Source of the DNA: Seiridium cupressi
Taxonomy: Eukaryota > Ascomycota > Sordariomycetes > Amphisphaeriales > Sporocadaceae
DNA: 64,000 nucleotides
Assembly: GCA_036674765.1 (NCBI GenBank)
Contig: JARVKI010000061.1
Span: 208,335 to 272,334, forward strand
Direction: 5' to 3'
The notes below the pieces were generated by a model, which was given only the letters and a program-made list of their open reading frames with translations, was not told the origin of the DNA and searched no databases. Both the position numbers and the translations under genes were made by a program. This document shows, in pieces, positions 34,750 through 46,650 of this stretch; position 1 is the first letter of the stretch, and each line of letters begins with the position of its first letter.

Positions 34750-35349
34750 TTACATAGTCCATCCAGTCCACGCGTTGGCCGTCGGTATTTCGAAACCAAA
34801 AAATCCGACATGTGCACTTTCAAAGTTTCTGAAAGGCACGACACATTGATCAGGACGTCCGAGTGCGGTTCTTGCCAAGCCATCTGACGCCTCCCAAATA
34901 TCAAAAGGATCATGCCAATGATGACCAGCCCGAAAGAAGTGGAAACCTTCACAATCAAAATCTCCAAACTCGTAGCGCTGACTTTTGTCCCAGCATTCCA
35001 GAATCTTGAATCTTGTCCACAGACTTTCAAGTTCGGTGCTCGGGTTTGAATCATCGCAATTCCAGCTCGGAACTTGCTCCCCGTCAACTTTGTCTCTCCT
35101 ATCCACAATGGCCTTGTGATCGCTGATGGCCGGGGTAATGTTGGTGAGTCGCATCTCATCTCTAGAAATAGGGACAGGCGCCCTCAAAGGTCGGTGGATT
35201 CTCTCGGCAGGCGATACGTGGGGTACGTTGATGACTGTGACATTGACTGGTTGAGTCTGGGTGGAGTCGTAGTGCATGGGTGACGGAAGCGCAACGATAC
35301 AGGGGGCAAGGAAGACCCCGATCGCTAGAAAGAGCGTAGAGGCTTGCAT
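34750..35349 (-). CDS. small secreted protein, function unknown
   Basis: A 199-residue single-exon gene. MQASTLFLAIGVFLAPCIVA is a clear signal peptide, followed by LPSPM. The mature part has four cysteines (NCDDS, LECWDK, FDCEGF, DQCVVPF), which could form two disulfides, and is rich in aromatic residues around HFFRAGHHWHDPFDIW. There is an NVTVINV and an NITPA sequence with possible N-glycosylation. I recognise no enzyme domain. Size, secretion and even Cys number are compatible with an effector-like or surface protein, but nothing shows that directly. Confidence 0.7.
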   Translation of the reverse strand: MQASTLFLAIGVFLAPCIVALPSPMHYDSTQTQPVNVTVINVPHVSPAERIHRPLRAPVPISRDEMRLTNITPAISDHKAIVDRRDKVDGEQVPSWNCDDSNPSTELESLWTRFKILECWDKSQRYEFGDFDCEGFHFFRAGHHWHDPFDIWEASDGLARTALGRPDQCVVPFRNFESAHVGFFGFEIPTANAWTGWTM

Positions 35350-35547
35350 TGTGATGATGCTGATATTGTTTCCAGAGTTGAGATGGGATTGACTGATGGC
35401 AAAGAATGAAACAAATATGAGCGTTCATGCTTTGATATATGTATATTCATGGACAGGCGCCCAAAGAGATTTTGCTCAGCGAGTACTTTTTTACTTTCAA
35501 GAAATTTCTTCCGAGAATGTATAAATTGAGCTCCTTAGCTATCTTAC

Positions 35548-36090
35548 TCATAACAAACCAACCCCCTGCCAAAAGAGAAGAATGTCAGCAGCGACAAAGA
35601 CGCCCGCTACGCCCAAGCGGCCATTCACGTCTTGATGCCCGCCAACCTTGGAAAACACTGTCGAAGACGCACTTGAGCTCGTTCCAGCGAATGACGTATC
35701 AGCCGAGCTAGTTCTCATAGTGGAAAGAGTCCTTAAAATGACCAAGGGTGTGCTTTTCTCGTCCTCACTGCGCATGTGCGTAGCCAGGCCTGTGTCTGTT
35801 ATGAGAGTGGTCGTGCTCGATCCTGCACTACCATCATCACCTCACCCTGAGCATATTTGATCTAAAGGACAACAGAATCCGTCGCTCCTGCGCCTAGTCC
35901 CTGCCTGGCAGTACGTTGAATCACCGCAACTGACACCTGTCAGGGAATGCAGATGGTACCACAACGACTGCTCTGCAGTGCGGTACCCAGCTTGACTACC
36001 AGAGCATGTTTCCCTAAACGGACAGCATCCACAGATAGTCACACAAGCATAACCACCGGGACGATTCGTGGTTCTGTCAGCACTGCACTG
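35548..36090 (-). pseudogene. relic of a Cys-rich, Ser/Thr-rich surface protein
   Basis: One minus-strand frame reads RPGGYACVTICGCCPFRETC, then SCGDSTYCQAG and DGFCCPLDQICSG. It is then stopped by TGA at 35842-35844. The same frame continues with a Ser/Thr-rich stretch (TSFAGTSSSASSTVF) and a hydrophobic end (LGVAGVFVAADILLFW). CCP pairs, a Ser/Thr stalk and a hydrophobic tail are the usual order in fungal wall-anchored Cys-rich proteins. I see no clear start or signal peptide, so I call it a relic. It could instead be a spliced gene I failed to resolve. Confidence 0.35.
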
Positions 36091-37308
36091 GAGAAGCCAG
36101 GGTTAGTGAGTTTGCGTCGAGACTATTTCCAACAAACGAGGCTAAGTGGAACTCTTTGGCTCGATTTGAGCAATACAAGGTTTGGAAGGGCGAGCAGTTT
36201 AGATAACCCTAGCGGCGGCAGGAGTAATAACCCACTAATGAAAGTTTTAAAATGCATAGTAATATAATATGAGTGGTTAGGTTGAAAGAAACACTTAAGT
36301 ATTGTGTCATCACATAATCTGAGTATTAATTAGTGTGAGAGACGTTAACTGCGCGGGCATTGAGGTCCAAAAGGGAGATCATCAGCCCTGATCACACCAT
36401 ACTCTTATACTTTGACAAGGCCACGAAGGTGAGGCTCTGCCTGCACATTAGACACGAGCATCGCTGTTCGTGGATACTCACGTGTCTTTTCTAAAGCAAT
36501 TCCCAGGATTAGAGGTTAGCGTCTCAATCTCAGGGCTTTTGGTGGTCGAAAGGTAGAGTCAGTGCCGTCATGCTTTTCCATCTAAATTAGCTATTAGTGC
36601 AATCTAGTTCCGTATGGCTGGACGCGATCCCCGAAGCGTAGCGCAGACTTAGTCCCCAAAGCTTAGTCATTGCTCTTTCATCTGATTACGAAGATTGTTT
36701 AACTATAGGCTTCGTACCATAGTTAGATTTTTGAAATTTGAAGAGAAGGACAAGTCAGTTTTGACTCTTGCGGACTGCGGCGGGGCTGCACTTGTGAGCG
36801 AGCCATAAAGTTGGTATTTGAGGGCAATTACATTATCGGTGGTGTATGTCTCGCGAATTGCACCGTTATTTCGAACAGATTGAGTCTTTCGTGGTGGGAG
36901 GACGGAAGGGAGTCTTAGGCCCGATAAGAATATGCTCCGTCATTCGTGAAACCAGTGAGACATTATGGGGCGTAATTGTCGTTGGCATACTTAATATGAA
37001 GGTGGAAATCTGGTATGTGGGTAAAACCATGGCCGACCAATAAAAACTACTATTAGCTTATAATAGTGTGCTGGTTCAATGATACTGTTTTAAACGTGAT
37101 ATAAGTGAACTAAATTAGTGAGGTATGTTTTCAAATCAAGACGAATATTAAAACTGCCATGGTCTTTAAGATTTATGTATTCCCTAAGAACTTCTCAATT
37201 ATACCATGTAAACTCATTATAGATATAATTAGTGTTAACTAAGATAGCGTTATCGTACCCTGGCCACTCCAAGGAATTCATCCAACTCCAGTTCATGAAA
37301 TCAAGCCT
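36091..37308. other. AT-rich gene-poor stretch
   Basis: 1.2 kb with stop codons frequent in all frames. No gene, RNA or clear repeat. The base composition is lower in GC than in the coding neighbours. Confidence 0.55.
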
Positions 37309-39143
37309 TTATTCCTTCTCTTTACCATCAATATCTGTGATCTCGGGGTTACCTTTCCCATTATCGTCGTCTTTCGGTCCCATGGTTTGAAATTTATCAA
37401 TCTTCTTCCACTGCAGTCCAAATGCGGTCAGAAACGCTGCGGCAGCTGTACCGAGACTGATATAATATGTGTTCCTTAGGCCGGTCGTATACGCGCCGAG
37501 GACTGCGTCAATCGCGTCCACCTGTACCATGGCGGCCAATACCTGGCGGATCTGCGAGGCCCCCGAATTGATAAAAACCAAGGGGTTGATCTGGGGCGCA
37601 TCCCGAGCGATGCCCTCAATCAATCCATTCTGGAATACCGTTTGTGCTACGGCGATAAAAAGCACCCCGCCCAGACTCTGGAAAAACTGTATACACGCCG
37701 TGCCCTGAGGAGCCAGTTCCTGAGGAAGTACATTCTGAACCACTAGCACACCAGCCTGGAAGCAGACACCTGTGCCGAGCCCAAAGAGGACCTGATACCC
37801 GAACCATTTACTGAAGGGCGTGTCGAGCCAGAATGTAGTAATGAGACCAGCCCCGACAGTCAGCATGGCGGACTCGACCAAGATAATCCCGTTATAGTAT
37901 CCAAAGATGGTGATCAGAGCACCACTGATCATGGAGCTTAGTACCGTCGAAAGGAGCATGGGCAGGAGTTTGATGCCGGCTTGAACCGTGGAATCGCCCT
38001 GAACAGCCTGGAAATAGAGGGCTACTCATGATCAACACTTAACCTTCTCTGAAGTTGTGATATCGGCAAGGACAACTCACAAAGGTAGAATATCGTGGGA
38101 AAGAAACAGGCGCCAAAAAACAGCCCGAAGAGCATAGCACTGAGAACATTCCGATTTTTGAAGAACCGATCAGGGAGAAGTCCCTTATCCTGCTGCCAAT
38201 ACTCTACGTCTGCAAAGAGAGCAGCCATGACTCCAGCCGCGACAAAAAGACCGATTATTCGGGAGTCACTCCACGGATAATCGGCACCTCCCCACTGGAG
38301 TGCTAGGAGGAGCATAATGATAGATGGGATGAGGACCGTGGCTCCCAGCAGATCGAGCTAGAAGATGCGAGAGATAAACGAGTCTTTTTCGGCATTATTG
38401 ACTTTCGAGATGCTCAAGAAGAAGAATATCACCAGCATGGCCACCCCTCCGATTGGCAGGTTGAAATAGAAACACCAACGCCAGGTGGCGTGATCTGTGA
38501 AGACGCCTCCGAGTAGCGGTCCAGTCACGCTCGCGATACCCCACATGCCGCCGAACAGACCGAACATGATCGGTCGCTTTCGTAGGGGCAGCTTATGTGA
38601 CAGGATCACAATGGCGCCGGAGAAGAGGCCGGCGGTGCCCAGACCGGTGATTGCTCGGCCTATAATGAACGCCACGGAAGACGGTGCAACGGCTGAGACG
38701 AGGCTCCCCAGCTCAAATAGAGCGACCGCGCCAAGGAAGGTGAGCTTTATGTCAAACAACCTATAGATTGTGCCATAAAGTGGCTGCGATGCCGTGCTGG
38801 TCAGTAGGTATGATGCTCCATACCATCCAATATCTTTGACCGACCCATACTCGGCCGTGATAGCACCCAGTGCCGGGGCAATAATGGTTTGATCCAGTGC
38901 GACGAGAAACACCGCCAGGCAAAGAGACAAGATAATGATCCACGATTTAAGTCCAGCGGGATATCTGATCTCGTCCTCGATTTCCGGCTCGGCGTTCCGC
39001 TCGCTCGCTGCTGTGCCAGGAGTTATTGGTGCCGGCGCAGATCTAGCTTGGGTAGTGTTATCGGTGGCGATTCTTGAGCTCCTCTCAGTGAGTGTAGGAT
39101 GGTCAGTGGAAGTGAGCGTCGCTGCCTCGGATACTTCATTCAT
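37309..39143 (-). pseudogene. DHA2-type 14-TM MFS drug transporter with one in-frame stop
   Basis: Exons 38081-39143 and 37309-38024 would encode 592 codons. The frame is whole apart from TAG at 38358-38360, between FISRIF and LDLLGATVLIPSI, where relatives usually have Gln. MFS marks: LDQTIIAPALGAIT (motif C-like start of TM1), GRAITGLGTAGLFSG, LPLRKRPIMFGLFGGMWG, VTGPLLGGVFTDHATWRWCF (antiporter motif) and WFGYQVLFGLGTG. The intron 38025-38080 is canonical. Intact members export toxins or metabolites at the plasma membrane. One C-to-T change (CAG to TAG) explains the stop. It could be a recent null allele or a sequencing error; family assignment is firm. Confidence 0.8.
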
Positions 39144-39963
39144 TGTACGCCCTTGTTACCCTGTTCCTAAATTAATTATATCTCGCGGCAACGGTGACTG
39201 TTTTGGGGCTTAGCACGTGAGGTTTAGACCTCGATTTGAGGTCCGAAATCGGCAAATAACTATGATGTGAGCATGTCGAAAGTAAACACGGATAGATGAT
39301 ATGAAACCTTCGAAGAAGGCTGCGTTATTCATTGATTCGGAAGGTAGATAAGACTCTGATGCTGAGTGCAAGGTCATCTCTGCGGCCGAGGCCTGTGTGA
39401 ATCATCATGATGGCAGCCATTTGCATGCTGAGCTACCTGCCCAAGGAGAATGAACGAAGTGGCTCAAACTGATATCATTGAGCCATCGGGTAATTCTATG
39501 CCCCGAAGTCCTCGTCCTCACTCCGTCTCGTCGTTTAAGCTCAGCTAGAACATTAGCGGTTTGGCGCTAGCTTACCCACACTTCTCAGTCGTCCGAGTCC
39601 CGCCTCGCCAGACTTGGCATTCCTCGTTGATTGGTATTTTGGGGATTTGTCGCTGGTAGTGAGCCAGGACCAATGCGGCGGTAGTGCTGGCAGCTGAGCC
39701 AATACGTCAGGGATGTATGAGCGGCGGGTAAGGCCATGTGAGCTCTAGCACATTCAATGCTTTGCAATACTAATGTTTTTCCCAACGGGCGCTGTCAGCT
39801 TGAGCAGCATGGAAACCGGTACGCAGACACTTCCATAAACTGCAGTCATAAGTGAGAGCCAAAGAATGTGTAAAGGAGTGTTGTCATTAGATATTAATCT
39901 CTATATGCTCATGCTATGCCGAATGCCCATTACGCCGCCAATGCAAATAGTCTGTATCATGAA
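39144..39963. other. intergenic between efflux pump and cerato-platanin
   Basis: 820 bp with the transporter promoter on its left. Short open frames only; no signature. Confidence 0.5.
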
Positions 39964-40491
39964 TTACAAGCCGCAGTTGCTCACAGCGACCTGGGTAGCA
40001 GTGGCGTCGACGCGGCCCAATGCAACAGCCTGGCCGTTGGTCAGGTCGTTCATGGCGTCCAGAGCGATGTTGAAGCCAGCGGCGGCGTGGTCGATGGCAA
40101 GCACGTTGATGGTCTTGCCGTTGTAAGAAAGTTGCCAGCAGGTACCACACTATGGAACAAGTTAGTCTTTCTCTGCTCTGATAGCGTAGTAGTTGTGAAC
40201 GTACCTGGTCAGAGTTCCAGCCCGAAACGGCAGCGGCAGCGCCGATGTAGGGGAACTTGGGGATAGCGCCCTGTGTTTGCCAGCCGTATCGGGTAATCAG
40301 GCCGTTGACACCATCGGAGCAGGATACTGCGGTGAGGGATCGGCTGCCATCATCGTAGCCAGTGTCGTAGGCGACTGTGTATATGTAAGCCAGCTGTACA
40401 CGCTGTATAATGAAAGTAATGCAAACTCACCAGTATCAGCTGCGGCGGCGGCAGCGAGAGCGAAGAGACCGGCAATCTTAGCGAAGAACAT
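39964..40491 (-). CDS. cerato-platanin family secreted protein
   Basis: Small secreted proteins that bind chitin oligomers, loosen cellulose and trigger plant defence responses. Exons 40431-40491, 40205-40374 and 39964-40149 give 138 residues. Residues 1-18 are an Ala-rich signal peptide ([18 protein letters not shown]). The mature protein has the family blocks [59 protein letters not shown] and [20 protein letters not shown]. All four conserved cysteines are present (39, 78, 81, 136) for two disulfides. Both introns are 55-56 bp and canonical. A CCAAT/TATA pair lies about 155-170 bp upstream of the ATG. Confidence 0.96.
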
Positions 40492-40644
40492 ATTGATTGG
40501 TATAGTAACTTATGTGTTGGAGAAGATGGTGGTAAACTATAGAGATGTTGTAAAGAGATGTAGATGCTTGATTGCTGTGATAGTAGTAGCTTGATGTTGT
40601 TGATGATGAGGACAAGAACCGTTCTAGGGAGTTCACCATCACCC

Positions 40645-40660
40645 TATATATGCCAATTGG
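40645..40660 (-). promoter_or_regulatory. CCAAT and TATA elements of the cerato-platanin promoter
   Basis: Read on the minus strand, CCAATTGG is followed at once by CATATATAGGG, about 155-170 bp before the ATG. A tight CCAAT-TATA arrangement of this kind suits a highly expressed gene. Confidence 0.45.
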
Positions 40661-41289
40661 TGACCACAGCATTATCACCGTACCGTGCCTACCGGGAAAC
40701 TATCCTACGTAACATCGTGACATCGTGCGGATACGATCCGAGCATAGACAACAAGTCCCGGAATGCCGCGATTGAACTGGTGCGATTCCACCACATCTCG
40801 TGTTGACCGTGTGGACTGTGGGGTAAAGATCCATGGATGTCTTGTTGTCGATGCCGATCTCTTCGTATCAGCACTAGAAACTGCCAATTTTAGCAAGGTT
40901 ACGGGGCTCCCAGCAGAGCCCAGCCAGCTAAGGGCCGCTAACGCTGGTCCCCGGATCCGTATTAAGCCTCATCGCCTGACTACCGGCCGCTCCGTTGAGC
41001 ATGACTTTCTTATTTGAAAGAGCCCACCCGGGTATCTACCTCAAGCAAGGTATGGAGCCGACAGTGTACGATGCAATTAACCTTGAAATTTAGCTCTTTT
41101 TAGGCCGTGATGCCGGTTAGCAGCCATGGGTCACGGGTGACACTGACGTCGCCTAAGCCCAGCCAGGCACGGATAGCCTCTGGCAAGGCTGGTTTGTGGC
41201 AACAGCTGAGCCGCCTTACCTTGAAGCACTAGGTCAAGTAAGCACCGTATGTCTGCGCAGTCGTTTGTTAGTCGGGTAATGGAATGTAA

Positions 41290-41439
41290 GGTTACTGTAA
41301 CCAGTAAGCTGAAAGGTAGCTAAAAGTGCACCAGAAGGGCGCAGCGAACCTTTAGTGTTAGACCGTGAGATTCAGTGCCGACCCACTGCGTCCGCCTGCA
41401 GCCCAGCAGCAGTCGCCCCATTGTAACAGCGCTAGCGCT
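41290..41439. repeat. two short perfect palindromes
   Basis: GGTTAC-T-GTAACC lies at 41290-41302 and the 12-nt AGCGCTAGCGCT at 41428-41439. They are not the ends of one inverted repeat. Confidence 0.6.
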
Positions 41440-41703
41440 TCATGACCTGCACGTAGATTGATCCGATGTTGCAATGCAACCAGGGAGTCCTAAGAGCAGC
41501 CAAACAACAACACCACAGCGACAAGTTCTAGTGTACGTAGGTAGTTAGCACGGGCTCAGATGACCCAGTATGACCTCCGCATTGTTTACCACCTCGTATC
41601 ACAAGGCTATGACGGTATCATACCCTCGGAAGCTGGCAGAGCTCCATTGCCAAGCCCTCGTCCATTTTTCCCCGCGTCCAAGTTACCGTGTTTACCGCCG
41701 AAG

Positions 41704-41726
41704 AAAAAAAAAAAAAAAAAAAAAAA
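41704..41726. repeat. poly-A tract, 23 nt
   Basis: An uninterrupted run of A. It could be a simple repeat or the trace of an old retrotransposed tail; no gene copy precedes it. Confidence 0.9.
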
Positions 41727-43978
41727 GAGGTTTATGCTATGAGGACGAAAAATGTCACGTCTCATTCGAGGACTGGGAACATCTACTCGGTGGACGCTAC
41801 TTGCACGATGCACCTCATGAAGTTCAAACATGGTACGCCATAGCCTGCATTCCGCCAGCTCTTCTCGACATGCGCTGTTGTTACCTGGCTGTCCTTCAGA
41901 TGTGGTCGTGGATGTAATGAGCCATACCCGGCTAGGGGCTCTTCGACTTTACACGAGCCGTGTCTGAAGTCAAATTCACAGAACGAAGACATGCCATCTG
42001 TGGCTGATGTGCTCAGCCGCCGAGTGGCAAGATGGGGTAAGGTTTGAGGGAAATAACATGAAGTTATTGGAAACTGCCTTCTAGTATAAATCGTAATTCA
42101 ACGAGGCCATACTGCTTATTTACATCGAATGGAGGGTGTATAATAGTGGCTTCCGTCCACAAACTGGAACTGTGTTGTATCCGTCAAGTAAGAGAAACTT
42201 AGCGCCTGGTCCTTCACTGAGCAACGCATAACATCACACCGCATGTCGCGGAAATCTAATTTACTGAACACATTTAACCGGTATGTCCCTTAGCATCCTT
42301 CCATACTAGTTAAAGCCTCCAATCCAAAGACCTCTGTACTGGCAGGATGTAAGAGCCGCGATTTCAAGCCCAGTGTACAGTAAGTGCACTTTACGTCGTC
42401 GAAGAAAATTCTGTGGTCCGTAAAACCAACATATTCACACTATATACTGCCCGGAATCTGACCGTATCAACACCCCTCAATGTGGCGTCTAAGCGAACTG
42501 GTATCGGCGCGTGGGCCGCTGCCCATGGGTACGTTTCACCAGTGCGATAGACTTGGTATGTTCCAGCTCATACTGTTCGATTCTTGTTTTCAGACGATTT
42601 TCCAATTCTTTCATGAAAAAAACCCGTCGGGACCAACCTGATACGCCTCGAAGACTGAGTATATATCACAACGGACTGTAGTCTGCTGGCTCGAGTCCGG
42701 AGAGCAGGTGATTTGATAGCACAAGGATTGACTCGTGTCTGTATAAACCTATGGCAACCAAGAAAAGCCGACCCGGCATTTAGATAGTGATATATCTAGA
42801 GAAATAGCACCATATGTCCCGCCAGCTGCAGTGCCAGGGTCGCGTGTTTGAACTATGCTCCATCCAGTTCAGAAAAGAGCAGCAGCTGAAGGCGCAAGAA
42901 TGAACGGGACTACAAGAGGACTTCATTTCCTAAGTTTGTGCCTGTTCAACGTTCTTTGAGGTAGAACTGATTAAAAAGGCCCACCTGATCTCTGGAGTCC
43001 AAGGGATGGGCTTTACGTCATGTAGTCAACAGATTTGTCGTACAAGACTTTTCTTGGATGGAAACCGAGCATGTTAAAGGCCACGAACAAATTGCAAAGC
43101 ATTTTGAATGGAAGACTATTGTGACTTCGGCATACGACGTTGCCTCTCCTATTCATTGGTCCTGGCCGCGGCGAATATAGCATTCTCACTGCCGCTCAAA
43201 GCTGTATTAGCCAGATTCAACCCACTAAAGCCAACATCCTGCCGAGAAATCATTGTATCGATCCCAACAGTGCATTATTAGCCCGGGCCTTGATTATGAC
43301 CTCGGTGCAATCCCCAAAGCGCCTTGATATCGACGTGACGTTCGCGGTGAGTAAAGCTAAGCACCGCATACATAGGCTTCTATACAGACCTGTCGAGCAG
43401 GGCCAGGCAACCACATCTGTACCAAGAGTATTGGACCTGTCGCTTGCCCACTCTGCACTCTGACTGATGCGGAAGCGTTGTTTTGCTGATACTATCGAAC
43501 GACGGATGGGCTTGTCTACGATGCTAGTCCAAGTGCCTTTGAGCCATTCATCCCATCCATGTAGATGCATAATGACGTTTGACGTATATACAAGCCCGGG
43601 GCCGAATCAGCTTCTTTGACATGTCCAATCATGCTTGAGAATGCGTTGGATATGGATCGTGTCATCCGCCACTGTAACTCTCAGAATTGTGTAAATGCCA
43701 GAGTATCGAATAATCACATGCTCAAGCCAAGACTTGCAATGTAAACCACGCCGTAACAAATACCATTCAGTGTAGTCGGTATGCATCGACCATAAAAGAA
43801 AACATAAATTCCAACAAAACAAGGGTATCCTCGCATCTTATACCAGCAGCAATACAATCAGGCTGCTCTCCATTACCAAGAATCCCTGGGTTAGTTCATT
43901 TCCGTCATTTCCGTCGTTCCCATCATACATACTCCTATACGTGGCCCAGATTTGTGAGCAAGCCCATCCCTCGTTTCC

Positions 43979-46650
43979 TCAAAATAGCTCGTCATCGGCC
44001 TCAATACTTTGCCACTTTTTCGTAGCCAGTTTCCTGACCTTTTTGGTCGGACTGCCTGTGTTCATCACCTTGCTTTTCCTTGCGTTTCCCATGTTTTCCT
44101 CATTGGCATCACTGACCCGTAACTCCTCCATCTTGTTCCCTAAACCAGCCATCTCACTTTTGACTGCCGCAAAGTCACCCCTTTCCGACAATGGCGCTCT
44201 CTTCATTGGCGTCCTAGAACCAAGTTCTCTCTTGAGCACTGTCAGCTCCCTCCTGAGCCTGTCGTTCTCCTGCTCTAGATTCTCGATAAGGATATTTTCC
44301 TTGTCTTCGTCTTCTGTGTCTGCGCTATCGCTGGGCGCTGTCACAGTAACACCTACACTTCTAGCCAACACTTCCACCTTCTTGTCCCAGTGCTCTTCCC
44401 CTCGCTCCTGCTCCAGGCTCATCGTGACCTTCCAGCGTGCCATCTCAAGGACTAGACGCTGTTCAAAATCGGCGTGACATTCTTCACGAATATCCTGTTC
44501 TAAATCCACAAGACGGTCTTCCATGGACATAAGATGCGCCTCGGCTGCCATGCGAGCTTCGGATTCCCGAGCAAGTTCTGCATTGAGCTGATCAATGACC
44601 TCAGCCATACGAGCAATCTCGAGGGCGGCATTCTCCATTGTTCCGCGTTCAGTATCAGAGACGGGACTGAAGACGCGGCTGCCGTTCTGAGGTGCAAAGA
44701 TGTTGGTTTTGAACAAAGGCTTGTGCTGAGAAATAGGCGATGACAAGGGCGGGCTGCTACTTGGGCTGTATTGTGACTGTGGCAGGTTTGGGTATGCAGG
44801 CTGTTGAATGCTTAGGATAGTTGACGTTATTGATGGCACTCGAGGAACTGTCACCTCTCTGGCCAAAGCGCTGTATCGCAATATCTGGGACGTCGCGTTG
44901 AAATCGCCAAAAGGATCTGCAGTCACGATCATGACAGCTTTCTGAGGAGGCCGACGATGCATGTGCTGTGAGTGCGACAGGGATGAGGATGGGAAAGAGT
45001 TTGAGAAGAGCAGTTCGGTTAATTTGCACTGCCGGTAAGGAACGAGATTCGGCTGAGGAGCGTTAGTTGAGGAGCTCTTCAAGGTTGACATCCAACTTAC
45101 TTTGCTTGTGTTTCCGAAATCGCTTTGCATCTGCAGGCATTGCCCAAGATACATGAGACTCTCGTTGATTTTACCCGCCTCAGCCAGCGTTGCGCCCTGG
45201 GTCTTTGCATCTCGAGCCCGTTCACTGCCTGCCAAGTCCACGATACTCAATGTACTGCCACCCCAGGCTCCATTGGTTCGACCTTGGCGGCGCTTCTTGA
45301 TCTCAACGCAAAAGAAGCCATGGCTTCGAGATGAAACGCTGTTGCTGCCGGTACCAGCAACTCTTCTTTCCTGTAGGCCTGCCTCCAAAACCAAGTGAGC
45401 CTCTCTAAGGCTTCCACAGATAACCTTGCGCAGTCCAGCCACTACTTTTCTGTCTGGTGACTGCTCCGTTGGCTTGAAAAGAAGCGGCCGCCGACGATAC
45501 TCCTTGGTCGCGTTGGATCGAATCGGCGGCGTCAAAAGATCGAAGATGCGGTCATTATAAACTTCGTACATCGAGATGAGGATCGTATACTCTGCGGAGG
45601 GATCGCAAGGCGCTCGAATCGTATGGATATCGGGGGCCTGCGGCATCGCAGATGGCCGCTGCATCCGTGCTCGAGGAGTAGGAGGTGGTGCATAGTCGCC
45701 CTTCACAGGAGAAATGTTAGACTTGGTTACGTTTTTGAACTTTGCAGCCGTGGTTGAAGACATGTAATGTTTCTTGACTGGCGACCCAATTGTCAGCTTT
45801 GACTTATTGGGCACATCCTTGGTCCGTACTGAGAGCAACTTGCTCTTGTCCATCTCACTTGGGGGTGTGGACAACTGAGTAATACTAGACATCTCGTCTC
45901 CAGGGCAAACAAGTCGCACACTGCCGGGGCTTTCCGGAAACATGCCGGGCAAGTCTGGGAAGGTTTCTTGCAAAGAAGGTCGGATGAAATCCTTGCTGGG
46001 GGTCTGGCGTACTACCATGGGTGTCGTTGCTCTTGATCTTGTTGACCCGGCGAAGTCACTGTAGACTGTTTCAAGGAATGCCGGCGCAGGTAGAATGCTT
46101 GCTTCAGAGGCATCCGAAGCGGATATGCTAGCCTCGAGGGAGGGCAGGGTGTTACAGTCGACAATATTGGACTCGATGGAGCGGAAGATGACATCTAATG
46201 CTAGTTGCGTCAGTCCGCGCTGGGATTTCGAGCCCAGCATTGTATGTGTCTACGGTTCCATTAGTCCTGCCGATGCTACACGTCCCAAAACAGGCCACAA
46301 CCAACCTTTCCAGAGCCTGTAACTCCCAAGGTAGCTAACAAGCCATCAGTTCCATCTCCGCCGTGAGGTGCGAGTGCGCCTTCTACCAGGGGCAGGACGC
46401 GCGTGCCCTGGAAAACGTCGAGCTGGGACGCATTCTCCTCGAAGACCTGAGTGAAGGCGAATTTCTCAATGGCACGTCTTCGATCGTTTGGAGGGTTCAG
46501 AGTGATATGTGTTGGAGTATCGCCGTCGTCGGGCTCCTCGACAAGCAAGAATCGCTCGGTGTTCGCGACGCTTGCTGGTGTTGGACGCAGGCGCAGGTAG
46601 ACCTGGAAAAGGTTGGCCTGCGACTTTGACGGTGCAGGCGGGGGCTCCAT
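43979..46650 (-). CDS. kinesin-6-like motor protein
   Basis: A microtubule motor, by family a spindle midzone or cytokinesis kinesin (Klp9/KIF20/KIF23 group). Exons 46306-46650, 45101-46249 and 43979-45052 give 855 residues. The ATP site GVTGSGKTHT forms across intron 46250-46305. Then a long insert of about 190 residues, Ser/Pro-rich, precedes YEVYNDRIFDLL, as in kinesin-6. Switch I is SVSSRSHGFF, switch II is IVDLAGSER, and VPYRQCKLTELLFSNSF is the conserved helix. The 48-nt intron 45053-45100 is in frame and stop-free, so unspliced reading hides it. The C-terminal half has coiled coils (ALEIARMAEVIDQLNAELAR; NLEQENDRLRRELTVLKREL) and a basic TPTKKVRK-like tail. The ATG at 46650 directly precedes the motor start. 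Confidence 0.9.

Larger units (their letters stand above)
40492..43978. other. 3.5-kb gene-poor intergenic region
   Basis: Apart from the cerato-platanin leader and promoter, I see no gene. Contents are short palindromes at 41290-41302 and 41428-41439, a poly-A tract, and scattered chance open frames, the longest about 115 codons. No tRNA passes a fold check. Confidence 0.55.
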
